From NCBI RefSeq assembly GCF_028464145.1, contig NZ_JAQPCG010000014.1, positions 1 through 51,204 of the forward strand: a DNA stretch of 51,204 bases, given 5' to 3'. The notes beneath the pieces are model-generated. The model saw nothing but the letters and a program-made list of their open reading frames with translations, had not been told where the DNA came from and made no database searches. Shown one piece after another: positions 25,817 through 34,065 of this stretch (positions are counted from its first letter, which is position 1; each line of letters opens with the position of its first letter). The position numbers and the translations under genes are program-made. The DNA comes from Maribacter sp. PR1 (GTDB taxonomy: Bacteria > Bacteroidota > Bacteroidia > Flavobacteriales > Flavobacteriaceae).

Positions 25817-26770
25817 CTATAATAGTTTTTTGATGATTACTTCTTCGGTTATACCTTCCGCCTCAGCCTTGTAATTTTTAATAATTCTATGTTTAAGTAT
25901 ACCGTTCGCAACTTTATGTACATCTTCTATATCTGGAGAGAATTTTCCATTAATCGCTGCATTGGCCTTAGCGGCAAGAATTAGATTTTGAGAAGCCCTA
26001 GGTCCGGCACCCCAATCAACATACTGTTTAACATAATCCGAAGCCGATTCAAGGTTTGGCCTCGTACTATTGACCAATTTAACCGCATATTCAACAACAT
26101 TATCCGGAACGGGAATACGCCGAACCAACTCCTGAACCTCTAAAATTTGTTGTGCATTAAACTGTGGCTCTACCAAGTGTTTTGCTGTTGAAGTAGTATT
26201 CTTTACCACCAAAATCTCTTCTTCTATACTAGGGTACCTTAACTCAATGGCAAACATAAAACGGTCTAATTGGGCCTCGGGCAAAGGATAGGTTCCTTCT
26301 TGTTCAATTGGATTTTGAGTAGCCAATACAAAATAGGGTAAATCCAGTTTATACGGGTGGCCAGCAATAGTAACCGCTCTTTCCTGCATGGCCTCCAATA
26401 AAGCCGCCTGTGTTTTCGGTGGTGTTCTATTGATCTCATCAGCCAAAATAATATTGGCAAAAATGGGCCCCTTAATAAATTTAAAATTCCTGTTTTGGTC
26501 TAAAACTTCGCTTCCAAGGATATCGCTAGGCATTAAATCCGGGGTGAACTGTATACGTTTAAAATCCAATCCTAACGCTTGGGCTATGGTATTGACCATT
26601 AAGGTTTTTGCCAAGCCAGGAACACCTATTAGTAAAGAGTGCCCTCCAGAATAGATGGAGAGTAATATTTGATCAATTACATCTTCTTGACCAACAATTA
26701 CTTTCGCTATTTCCTTTTTTAGGGCGTTATGTTTTTCGACCAATAGTTTTACAGCAGCAACATCTGACAT
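25817..26770 (-). CDS. MoxR-family AAA+ ATPase
   Basis: This is a 317-residue chaperone-like ATPase. Walker A is GVPGLAKT (49-56), Walker B is ILADEINR, and sensor 1 is LATQNPIEQEGTYPLPEAQLDRF, trimmed here to its core, with the lid domain after residue 230. MoxR proteins usually work with a VWA or DUF58 partner, but none is encoded next to it. The ATG at 26770 begins 2 nt after the SurA-like stop, so the three leftward genes at 25817-29095 form one operon, apparently linking it to envelope protein folding. Confidence 0.94.
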   Translation of the reverse strand: MSDVAAVKLLVEKHNALKKEIAKVIVGQEDVIDQILLSIYSGGHSLLIGVPGLAKTLMVNTIAQALGLDFKRIQFTPDLMPSDILGSEVLDQNRNFKFIKGPIFANIILADEINRTPPKTQAALLEAMQERAVTIAGHPYKLDLPYFVLATQNPIEQEGTYPLPEAQLDRFMFAIELRYPSIEEEILVVKNTTSTAKHLVEPQFNAQQILEVQELVRRIPVPDNVVEYAVKLVNSTRPNLESASDYVKQYVDWGAGPRASQNLILAAKANAAINGKFSPDIEDVHKVANGILKHRIIKNYKAEAEGITEEVIIKKLL

Positions 26771-26772
26771 AC

Positions 26773-28209
26773 TTACTTCTTTACCCAATTGTTAGCAAAA
26801 CTACAATCCCTATTGTCATCGCTTACGCTTATGTAGGTGTCTTCTATATGGTCGTCCATCCACTCTTTGATAGCATTATATTGCTTTTCGGTAAGGGCAA
26901 GTTGTTGAATCTTTGTATAGTCTTTTGCAAAATCGGCCACATGTTCATCATAGCGATTAGTAACCTTGAGTATTTTATACTTAGGTGGGCCTCCCCTAGG
27001 GTCCTCTTCCAATATTGGATATGAAATTTGGTCGTCCTTTAAATCTCGTACCTGATTGTAAAGCGCAGGATCCATTTTTGTCAATTCAAAACGAGAACTG
27101 AAATCTTGTGGGTTCCTTAAAAGTCCACCATCAAATTTGGTTTCCTTTTCATCGGAAAAATTAAGGGCAGCCTCCGCAAAGGTAAATTCACCATCAATAA
27201 CTTTTTTTCTTATGCTGTCCAATTCAGCTTTCGCCTCATCCAGCGCATCTTGAGATATTTCTGGCTGAACCAAAATATGCCTCAGGTCCAATTCCTGACC
27301 CCTTATTTTTTCAATGTAAATAATATGATAACCAAATATAGTCTCGAATGGCTCTGAAACTTCACCTTCCCTTAAACTGAAGGCAACATCCTTGAACGTT
27401 TTATCAAATCCGGTATCCTTTGTAATACTATAGAACCCACCCTTTGATTTTGAACCTGGATCTTGGGAGTATAGAATAGCCTTAACACTAAAACTGGCAT
27501 CGTTATCCTCCACGTCCGCTTTAATCTCATTTAGTTTATCGATTACCTTTTGTTTTTCTTGCTCTGATGGTTCCGGAGACTTTACAATTTGGGCAATCTC
27601 CAATTCAGCACCAAAGACCGGCCGTTCATCCTCTGGTATCTTATTGTAAAACTGGCGTACCTCTTCAGGTGTTATTTCAATCTCGGAAATAATATCCTGT
27701 TGCATTTTTTCCGAAAGCATTCTCAGTTTATTAATTTTATAAAGCTCTTCCCTAAAGCTCTGCTCGTCCTGTTTTTTGTAATATTTCAACACCTTGTCCA
27801 TCGATCCAATTTGTTGTACCAAGGATTGTAATTGTCTGTCACCGGTAGCATTTACCTCATCATCTGAAACTAAAATACTGTCCTGGACAGCTTGATGCGC
27901 ATATAACCGATCCTCCATTAATTTACCCAACAAACTGCAATGGGTAACATCCTCTGTCGAAGCCCCTTGACTTTTTAAATCAATCAAGGTTTTTTCTATA
28001 TCAGAATCCAGTATCACATAATCTCCTACGACAGCTGCAATTCCATCTAACTTTATTTTTTTAAAATTGTTTGTAGAATCCTTTTTCATCGGAGTATTGG
28101 CCTCGGCTATATTCTCGGAAGAATCCTTCGTATTTTCCTGAACGGGATCTTGGGCAATCAATGTTCCACAAAGCAAACTTGCCAAAAAGGTAAATGTTAT
28201 CTTATTCTT
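26773..28209 (-). CDS. SurA-like periplasmic peptidyl-prolyl isomerase
   Basis: This is a 478-residue exported chaperone. The signal is MKNKITFTFLASLLCGTLIAQ. A SurA N-domain (about 55-190, beginning KLDGIAAVVGDYVILDSDI) is followed by two parvulin domains. One ends in GGFYSITKDTGF...GYHIIYIEKI and the second starts LDLRHILVQPEIS and carries FDGGLLRN. It should escort outer-membrane proteins across the periplasm. The ATG at 28209 overlaps the end of the upstream lipoprotein gene by 8 bp, so it is translationally coupled. The longer frame to 28251 is rejected. Confidence 0.92.
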   Translation of the reverse strand, partial: KNKITFTFLASLLCGTLIAQDPVQENTKDSSENIAEANTPMKKDSTNNFKKIKLDGIAAVVGDYVILDSDIEKTLIDLKSQGASTEDVTHCSLLGKLMEDRLYAHQAVQDSILVSDDEVNATGDRQLQSLVQQIGSMDKVLKYYKKQDEQSFREELYKINKLRMLSEKMQQDIISEIEITPEEVRQFYNKIPEDERPVFGAELEIAQIVKSPEPSEQEKQKVIDKLNEIKADVEDNDASFSVKAILYSQDPGSKSKGGFYSITKDTGFDKTFKDVAFSLREGEVSEPFETIFGYHIIYIEKIRGQELDLRHILVQPEISQDALDEAKAELDSIRKKVIDGEFTFAEAALNFSDEKETKFDGGLLRNPQDFSSRFELTKMDPALYNQVRDLKDDQISYPILEEDPRGGPPKYKILKVTNRYDEHVADFAKDYTKIQQLALTEKQYNAIKEWMDDHIEDTYISVSDDNRDCSFANNWVKK

Positions 28210-29095
28210 CATTGTTGTAAACCTCAAATTCTTTTTCTCTAATTGCTTCATCTATGATTTCAGTTTCTAGTTTACGCAGGTAGTTAATTTTTCTGCGACT
28301 TAATAAAACCTGTTTAATGGTAGGCTCAATATAAGAAAGTGGTGCAATTTCATTCACATCCTTAACTTCCTCAATTTTTCCCAAATATACCCCGATTGAA
28401 TCCTGTAATTCAAAAAATTGTGAATTTTTTAAGTATCTATCCTGATTATCAAAGGTTATCGGTGGAATTTCTTCAAAAATCCTTGTGGAACTGACCCAAA
28501 TTGAATCATTGAAATTGAGTTTCTTAAACTGTACTCCAATAGAGTCCAGATAGACCAAATCTTCATCCTCAAAACTTTTTAATCTTTTTTCTACCTCGTC
28601 CTGATTAAGAAAATTCAAGGGTAGTTGTACAAAACGAATCCGAACAATTCTTTCCTTTAATTTAAAATTTTCTTGCTGTTCTTCATAAAACGCCACTAAT
28701 TGATCGTCCGAAATTAAGGTATCCGTTCCCCTGGAAACCAAAGCTTCCTGATAGGCCCTAGTATACAGGTCCGTTCTATATGCATCCACTAAGGCATCAA
28801 ATTCGGATAGTTTTTCTTCCGGTAAATTAATTTTAGATTTGGAAAGCAGCAATTGTTTGGACGCCCAATTGTTTATATAATTGGTGACAAATGAAACGCT
28901 ATCTACTTTGGACATACCCTCCTTAATTAAAGGGGCTATATCATCCTTATATAAAAATGTTTGTCCTACCCTTGCCAACGGCTCCCTCTCCACCTTCTTA
29001 TTAAAGTAAGTATCACAAGAAAGGATTGTACAAACAACTCCCACCACCATTAACAAGAGCATTATTTTACGTCGAATTATTTGAGAAAAAACCAT
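28202..29095 (-). CDS. PpiC/SurA-associated lipoprotein
   Basis: This is a predicted 297-residue lipoprotein with basic IIRRK, a hydrophobic run and the lipobox ILSC. The body resembles a SurA/PrsA N-terminal chaperone region (LARVGQTFLYKDDIAPLIKEG, VTNYINNWASKQLL) with a long helical arm. I see no recognisable parvulin motif, so it may be a chaperone without isomerase activity. It is first in the operon with the SurA-like and MoxR genes. The start is uncertain: ATG at 29095 gives a good signal, 29062 is also possible, and the longest frame reaches 29146. Confidence 0.8.
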   Translation of the reverse strand: MVFSQIIRRKIMLLLMVVGVVCTILSCDTYFNKKVEREPLARVGQTFLYKDDIAPLIKEGMSKVDSVSFVTNYINNWASKQLLLSKSKINLPEEKLSEFDALVDAYRTDLYTRAYQEALVSRGTDTLISDDQLVAFYEEQQENFKLKERIVRIRFVQLPLNFLNQDEVEKRLKSFEDEDLVYLDSIGVQFKKLNFNDSIWVSSTRIFEEIPPITFDNQDRYLKNSQFFELQDSIGVYLGKIEEVKDVNEIAPLSYIEPTIKQVLLSRRKINYLRKLETEIIDEAIREKEFEVYNNEE

Positions 29096-29257
29096 CAAGC
29101 AAAAATAGTAAATACAAAATCCCAGCCAAACGCTATTGGTTTTCATTAACAGAAATTAGACAGTTTCCAGGTAATTGTTTTAGTAGATATCTATTTTGCG
29201 ATTAATTTCATTGGATAAATCTTGACAACTATTCATGGTAAAATAAGCTTCAAACCC

Positions 29258-29265
29258 TAAATTTG
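29258..29265 (+). promoter_or_regulatory. -7 box of the 80-aa protein/serine hydrolase/rluF operon
   Basis: TAAATTTG matches TAnnTTTG and lies 19 nt before the TTG start at 29285. There is no good -33 TTG. Confidence 0.4.
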
Positions 29266-29284
29266 ATATCATGAAAAATTTATT

Positions 29285-29527
29285 TTGAACAGAAAAATAA
29301 AATTAATTTGGGATTTTAGAGGTCCTACTGCCCAAAAGACCGCGGAGCATCATGTTAAACATCTTGATGAATTTATTTCTATTGAAAAGATGGATGTCAT
29401 AAAGGTTGGTTTTAATGAACTTAGCGACATGCACAGTATAGCTTACCTGGTAGTTGAAGAGAAAGATATGATTTCGGTGAGGGATACACTAAAACCACAT
29501 AGAGGAGAAGTATATGAAGGTCAATAA
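29285..29527 (+). CDS. Small conserved hypothetical protein
   Basis: This is an 80-residue soluble protein without a known domain. It has a basic N-terminus (NRKIKLIWDFRGPTAQKTAE), conserved-looking histidines (HHVKHLDEF) and a C-terminal LKPHRGEVYEG. I believe close relatives occur across Flavobacteriaceae but know no function. The start is TTG at 29285. A five-codon frame, MKNLF-stop, begins at ATG 29271, and its stop TGA overlaps this TTG, which could regulate initiation. Its end overlaps the serine hydrolase start by 14 bp, so the two are coupled. Confidence 0.7.
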   Translation: MNRKIKLIWDFRGPTAQKTAEHHVKHLDEFISIEKMDVIKVGFNELSDMHSIAYLVVEEKDMISVRDTLKPHRGEVYEGQ

Positions 29528-30665
29528 AAATTCGTTTATAGTCATCGCCTACTTCATTGTATGGGTATTTTTAAGTTCATGTACAAACACTCCTTTGAAC
29601 GACAATGTATTGGAACGTGCACTATCCTCAGAGAACCCTAAAATAAAAAGGGTTATGGATAGTCTGGACCAGTATGAAGTGCAAATCCGATATACAAGGA
29701 TAAACAGAAAGAATGATAGCATTTTTTTTAGCGATTTTGATTTTCAGGTAGATGATAATACTTATTTCTATCCAGCCAGTACCGTCAAATTTCCTATTGC
29801 CGTTCTAAGCTTGGAGCGATTGAACGAAACGGATACATTGGATAGAAACAGTAAATATTATATTGAGGGTGACACCATTGAAAGCACGTTTACCCAAGAC
29901 ATTTCTCAAATTTTTGCCGTTAGCGACAATCTTGCCAATAATCGATTGGTTGAACTTTTGGGTCAGGACGCCATTAATAGCTCGTTGAAAGAAAAAGGTA
30001 TTGAACCGATTCGTATTGCACACCGACTAGGATATCATTCTGAAGATTTGGAAACAAAACCTCTGATAATCTATCTAAATGATAGTACTACAGGAATCTC
30101 AATGCCCAGTCTTAATACCGCACCAAAACATCTGGATTTAAATAAAATCAAAAAAGGAAAAGGGTATTATGAGGATGGGGAATTCATTAAAGACCCGTTT
30201 AGTTTCGAATTAAAAAACTATTATCCGATCAGTTCCCAGCATGCCGTTTTGAAAAGGGTGATTTTCCCGTCCAAGTTTGACAAAAACCAACGCTTTAATC
30301 TTTCTAGCCAACAACGGGATTTTTTACTTGAAGCAATGAAAATACTGCCTAGAAAAGCAGGGTACGACTCCAAGGAGTATTATGATAGTTATTGTAAATT
30401 TTTCATTTTTGGTGACAGTAAAGAGCCCATACCCTCACATATTGAAATATATAATAAGGTTGGTTTTGCCTATGGAACACTGACAGATTGTGCCTACATA
30501 AAAGATACAAAGAATGGGATTGACTTTTTATTAACTGCGACTATCCTAGTAAACAAAGATGGTATTTTTAATGACGATGCCTATGAGTATGAAGAAATTG
30601 GAATACCCTTTTTAGCCGAGTTGGGTCGAGAAATATATAGATTGGAATTGGAAAGAAAAAAATAA
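29514..30665 (+). CDS. Class A beta-lactamase-fold serine hydrolase lipoprotein
   Basis: This is a 383-residue lipoprotein (lipobox FLSSC, C23). Catalytic motifs of the penicillin-recognising fold are present: S89-T-V-K92 (PASTVKFP), the SDN loop S137-D138-N139, and K315-V-G in place of KTG. No clear Omega-loop ExxxN motif is seen, so deacylation and beta-lactam hydrolysis are doubtful. It may act on peptidoglycan peptides or another amide. It overlaps the upstream small gene by 14 bp, and its stop abuts the rluF ATG. Without biochemical data it should not be called a resistance gene. Confidence 0.88.
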   Translation: MKVNKNSFIVIAYFIVWVFLSSCTNTPLNDNVLERALSSENPKIKRVMDSLDQYEVQIRYTRINRKNDSIFFSDFDFQVDDNTYFYPASTVKFPIAVLSLERLNETDTLDRNSKYYIEGDTIESTFTQDISQIFAVSDNLANNRLVELLGQDAINSSLKEKGIEPIRIAHRLGYHSEDLETKPLIIYLNDSTTGISMPSLNTAPKHLDLNKIKKGKGYYEDGEFIKDPFSFELKNYYPISSQHAVLKRVIFPSKFDKNQRFNLSSQQRDFLLEAMKILPRKAGYDSKEYYDSYCKFFIFGDSKEPIPSHIEIYNKVGFAYGTLTDCAYIKDTKNGIDFLLTATILVNKDGIFNDDAYEYEEIGIPFLAELGREIYRLELERKK

Positions 30666-31403
30666 ATGTCCGGGGAACCAAAACAAACGAGAATCAACAA
30701 ATACCTAAGCGAAGCTGGGTACTGCTCTCGCAGGGCAGCAGATAAACTTATCGAACAGGGGCGTGTAACCATCAACGGAAAGGTACCCGAAATGGGAACA
30801 AAGATCACAGCAGGGGATTTGGTTCAAGTAGATGGCGAAAACATATCCGAGACCTCGGAGAAACCCGTTTATTTAGCATTTAATAAGCCAATTGGTATCG
30901 TTTGTACAACGGACACAGGAGTGGAAAAGGATAATATCATTGACTTTATAAATTATCCCAAGCGAATATTCCCTATTGGTAGGTTGGACAAACCGAGTGA
31001 AGGCCTTATCTTTTTGACTAATGACGGGGATATCGTCAACAAAATATTGCGTGCGAGGAATAACCACGAAAAAGAATATTTGGTTACTGTGGATAAACCA
31101 ATTTCCGCACACTTTTTGAAAAAGATGAGAAACGGCGTACCTATCCTTGATACCGTTACCCGAAAATGTGAAGTTGTCCAAGTAAGCACCTACCAATTCA
31201 GGATTATACTTACCCAAGGTTTGAACAGGCAAATTAGACGCATGTGCGAATACCTAGATTATAGGGTAAAAAAATTAAAGCGGATTCGGATTATGAACAT
31301 AAATTTGGATTTACCTGTTGGAAAATGGAGAGATTTAACAACTGAGGAGTTAAGGGAAATCAACAGTTTGGTCAGTTCCTCTTCAAAAACACATGATAGA
31401 TAA
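30666..31403 (+). CDS. rluF: 23S rRNA pseudouridine synthase (RluF/RsuA family)
   Basis: This 245-residue enzyme isomerises a uridine in 23S rRNA (U2604 for RluF). An N-terminal S4 domain ([20 protein letters not shown], near residues 9-28) precedes the catalytic domain with [18 protein letters not shown], whose Asp is the nucleophile. The conserved KEYLVTV and [12 protein letters not shown] follow. Its ATG directly follows the serine hydrolase stop. Confidence 0.93.
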   Translation: MSGEPKQTRINKYLSEAGYCSRRAADKLIEQGRVTINGKVPEMGTKITAGDLVQVDGENISETSEKPVYLAFNKPIGIVCTTDTGVEKDNIIDFINYPKRIFPIGRLDKPSEGLIFLTNDGDIVNKILRARNNHEKEYLVTVDKPISAHFLKKMRNGVPILDTVTRKCEVVQVSTYQFRIILTQGLNRQIRRMCEYLDYRVKKLKRIRIMNINLDLPVGKWRDLTTEELREINSLVSSSSKTHDR

Positions 31404-31528
31404 GTTTCAATCAAATGTATTCAATGCTATTGCCTTCACTATTTTCCATTCTTTTTTAACTTAAATAAACCACATATCTAATTAAAAATCATTAACTTAG
31501 ATAGTAATTTTAGCTAATTTAAATCGTC

Positions 31529-32848
31529 ATGAAAAAGAAAATATTTAATAAAAAAACAGAAAGCAAAGGGACTTTAAAGTTTTGGTTTCTTTCTTTAGCT
31601 TTGATTTTCGGTCTTAACATATTCTCGCAAGAGGATAGTTTTAAGGAATACTCAGGTGAAGTATATGATACTGACACGAAAAAACCTTTAATTTTTGCCA
31701 CATTGACCTTAGAAGGTACAAATGTGAGTACCATAACTAACACGGAAGGGGAATTTTCCCTTAAAATTCCTGAATCCAGCACACGTAGCCACATCGTAGT
31801 TTCATTTCTGGGGTACAAGACCTTGCGTATTCCAATAGTGCAATTTGAAGCAGAGGACAACGAAATTGGAATGACGGAATTGGTTACTAAACTCTCTGAA
31901 GTTAGTTTAAGTATTCCAAAGGATGCGAAATCCTTGGTCAGGGAAACGCTTAAGAAAAGAGGTGAAAATTATATTAATAGCCCAACGGTAATGACTGCAT
32001 TTTATAGAGAGACCATTAAAAAAAGAAAAAAAAATGTGAGCCTTTCCGAAGCAGTTGTCAATATCTACAAAGCCCCTTATTCGAGTAATAGAAAGGATGC
32101 CTTAAAACTTTTCAAGGCTAGGAAAAGTACGGATTATAGTAAATTGGATACTGTAGCCCTTAAATTGCAAGGTGGACCATTTAATGCATTGTTTGTTGAC
32201 ATGGTAAAATATCCAGAATACATTTTTGCGGATGATTATTTTGATGCTTATGAATTTTCCTTTGTTAACTCTACAAGGGTTGATGACAAACTGATTTATG
32301 TAGTACAGTTTGATCAGAAACCAGAAATCATTGATCCTTTATATTCTGGAAAGCTATATATAGATGCAGAAAATAAAATTTTGACAAGTGCAATCTATTC
32401 TCTTAATATTACTAACAAGAATTTAGCCGCACAAATGTTTGTTAGAAAAAAACCTAGAAACGCAGAGGTTTGGCCTACCGAAGTTGCATATAGAGTTGAT
32501 TACCGAGAAAGAGATGGTAAATGGTATTATGGCTATAGCAATGTTCTTTTGGAGTTCAAAATTGATTGGGACAAAAGACTTTTTAATTCAGTATACAGTA
32601 TGAGCTGTGAGATGGCGATAACCGACTGGGAAGAAAATGTAAGCAAGGATATTCCTAGATACAGAGACCAAATAAAATCTGATATAATTTTGAGTGACGA
32701 AGCAATTGGTTTTGCGGATCCCGACTTCTGGGGAGAATATAACATTATAGAACCTGAAAAGTCCATAGAATCTGCCATAAAAAAAATACAGCGGCAATTG
32801 AGACGGGGAAAAATAGATGGTAACGGAGCTTCGGTACCATCGCGCTAA
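31529..32848 (+). CDS. CarboxypepD_reg-like domain outer-membrane-associated protein
   Basis: This is a 439-residue exported protein. After a signal ending near FGLNIFSQ comes a CarboxypepD_reg-like beta-sandwich (about 42-115: YSGEVYDTDTKKPLIFATLT, TNTEGEFSL). The rest matches flavobacterial proteins with a DUF5686-like N-terminal half (MTAFYRETIKKRKK, YSGKLYIDAENKI). The full C-terminal barrel of DUF5686 is absent, and the protein ends with a basic tail. Its function is unknown. It is followed by a strong bidirectional terminator. Confidence 0.82.
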   Translation: MKKKIFNKKTESKGTLKFWFLSLALIFGLNIFSQEDSFKEYSGEVYDTDTKKPLIFATLTLEGTNVSTITNTEGEFSLKIPESSTRSHIVVSFLGYKTLRIPIVQFEAEDNEIGMTELVTKLSEVSLSIPKDAKSLVRETLKKRGENYINSPTVMTAFYRETIKKRKKNVSLSEAVVNIYKAPYSSNRKDALKLFKARKSTDYSKLDTVALKLQGGPFNALFVDMVKYPEYIFADDYFDAYEFSFVNSTRVDDKLIYVVQFDQKPEIIDPLYSGKLYIDAENKILTSAIYSLNITNKNLAAQMFVRKKPRNAEVWPTEVAYRVDYRERDGKWYYGYSNVLLEFKIDWDKRLFNSVYSMSCEMAITDWEENVSKDIPRYRDQIKSDIILSDEAIGFADPDFWGEYNIIEPEKSIESAIKKIQRQLRRGKIDGNGASVPSR

Positions 32849-32863
32849 ATAATAGAGGGTTAT

Positions 32864-32901
32864 AAAAAAACCCGGTGCAGTTATACTGCACCGGGTTTTT
32901 T
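32864..32901. terminator. Bidirectional terminator
   Basis: AACCCGGTGCAG and CTGCACCGGGTT form a 12-bp perfect stem around TTATA, with A- and T-runs on the two sides. It serves the CarboxypepD_reg-like gene and the convergent fasciclin gene. Confidence 0.93.
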
Positions 32902-32915
32902 AAGTTTAATAGAAT

Positions 32916-33428
32916 TTAATTTGGCATTACAACGGCATTAATTGCATGTATTACCCCGTTCGAGGCAGCAACATCTGCAATAACTACTTCCGCCATATTT
33001 CCTTTGGCATCTTTTAGCATAACTTTATCACCTGATAAAGACAATGTAATTGTTCCCCCTTGCACTGTTTTTACGTTAAACATTCCGTTATTTCCTTTTA
33101 TGGCCTTTATAACATCTCCAGCCATATACTTACCTGCAACAACATGATACGTCAAAATTCCAGTTAATGTTGCTTTATTAGCTGGCTTTAAAAGGTTTGC
33201 CACTGTTCCGTCGGGTAAAGCATCAAATGCTGCATTAACAGGAGCAAAAACTGTAAAGGGTCCTTCACTACTTAACGTCCCTACTAAATCGGCAGATTTT
33301 ACAGCGGTAACCAGCGTAGTAAAATTGTCATTGCCAGCTGCTACGCCAACAATGTTTTCAGATTGCGCAAAAACAGTAGTCAAGCATAATAAAAAAGTGC
33401 TTAGTGTTGTAATTTTCAAAATTTTCAT
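32916..33428 (-). CDS. Secreted fasciclin (FAS1) domain protein
   Basis: This is a 170-residue protein with a signal peptide (MKILKITTLSTFLLCLTTVFAQ) and a single FAS1 domain spanning nearly the whole mature chain. H1 motif FTVFAPVNAAFDALP and H2 motif GVIHAINAVVMP are clear, with the central YHVVAGKY. FAS1 proteins mediate adhesion or carbohydrate/surface interactions. It is monocistronic, with a 17-bp palindrome about 80 bp upstream. Confidence 0.95.
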   Translation of the reverse strand: MKILKITTLSTFLLCLTTVFAQSENIVGVAAGNDNFTTLVTAVKSADLVGTLSSEGPFTVFAPVNAAFDALPDGTVANLLKPANKATLTGILTYHVVAGKYMAGDVIKAIKGNNGMFNVKTVQGGTITLSLSGDKVMLKDAKGNMAEVVIADVAASNGVIHAINAVVMPN

Positions 33429-33507
33429 AGTTCTTTTTTTTTAGATTTGGATAAAGGTATGAGGTAATTGGAGTTTAATCTCTTAATTATTGTTTAATTA
33501 TTTCTTT

Positions 33508-33524
33508 ATAATGTTAAACATTAT
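33508..33524. promoter_or_regulatory. Palindrome upstream of the fasciclin gene
   Basis: ATAATGTT and AACATTAT flank a single central A. It could be an operator, but the AT-rich sequence makes chance occurrence plausible. Confidence 0.3.
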
Positions 33525-33681
33525 TAAATAAATCGATTAAAACTCATATATTATAAATAATAACTATTCCTAATCGGTAGGAGAGCGTTCAACAAAACCA
33601 ATTTAGAAGTTTCCCTTTTCTACTTTTTACCCTAAGAAGTTGTTTTCAAATAAAATTAAGGTTACAGGAATAACTAATTGA

Positions 33682-34040
33682 TATTTTCTAAAAACCTTAA
33701 AGTATAGAGATAGTGTAGTTCTGACGCCCCTAGGCCAAATATTTACCCATGAAACTTTAAATACTGCGAATCAATCCAGGAAGAAAGTGGCTTTCAATGT
33801 TTATTATAGCAATAGAATTTCCCAAAGTCATGGATATTTTAGTCAAGTGCTTATAGCTCTAGTAAAAGACATAAAACGTATATTCTTAGTATTAGTATAC
33901 ATGGCCTAGTTTGCATGAGAGAGACCTATGGATATAACAAAAATAAATTTTTGACCGCTGTCAATTTTATAGCTCAACTATTTACAATTCCAGTAGGTGC
34001 AGCGACCATTTTTGATACGATGAAATTATATTGGAATTGA
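33682..34040 (+). pseudogene. Possible frameshifted gene remnant
   Basis: The 637-bp gap between the fasciclin gene and recQ holds no intact gene. From 33682 one frame stays open for 75 codons (SRKKVAFNVYYSNRISQSHG, SQVLIALVKDI) and stops at 33907. A second frame overlaps it and continues (RETYGYNKNKFLTAVNF, IPVGAATIFDTMKLYWN) to a stop at 34040. Codon choice and the hydrophobic C-terminal segment look protein-like, as if a small membrane protein had suffered an indel near 33880. No start codon or family is recognised. The rest of the gap (33429-33681) is AT-rich with no other feature. Confidence 0.3.
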
Positions 34041-34065
34041 TAAGAAAATCTATATCCATAGCTCA

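Noticed and set aside
29514..30665. Calling the serine hydrolase a beta-lactamase resistance gene
   Set aside because: The fold motifs are there, but the Omega-loop glutamate is not evident, and it is a housekeeping-like operon.
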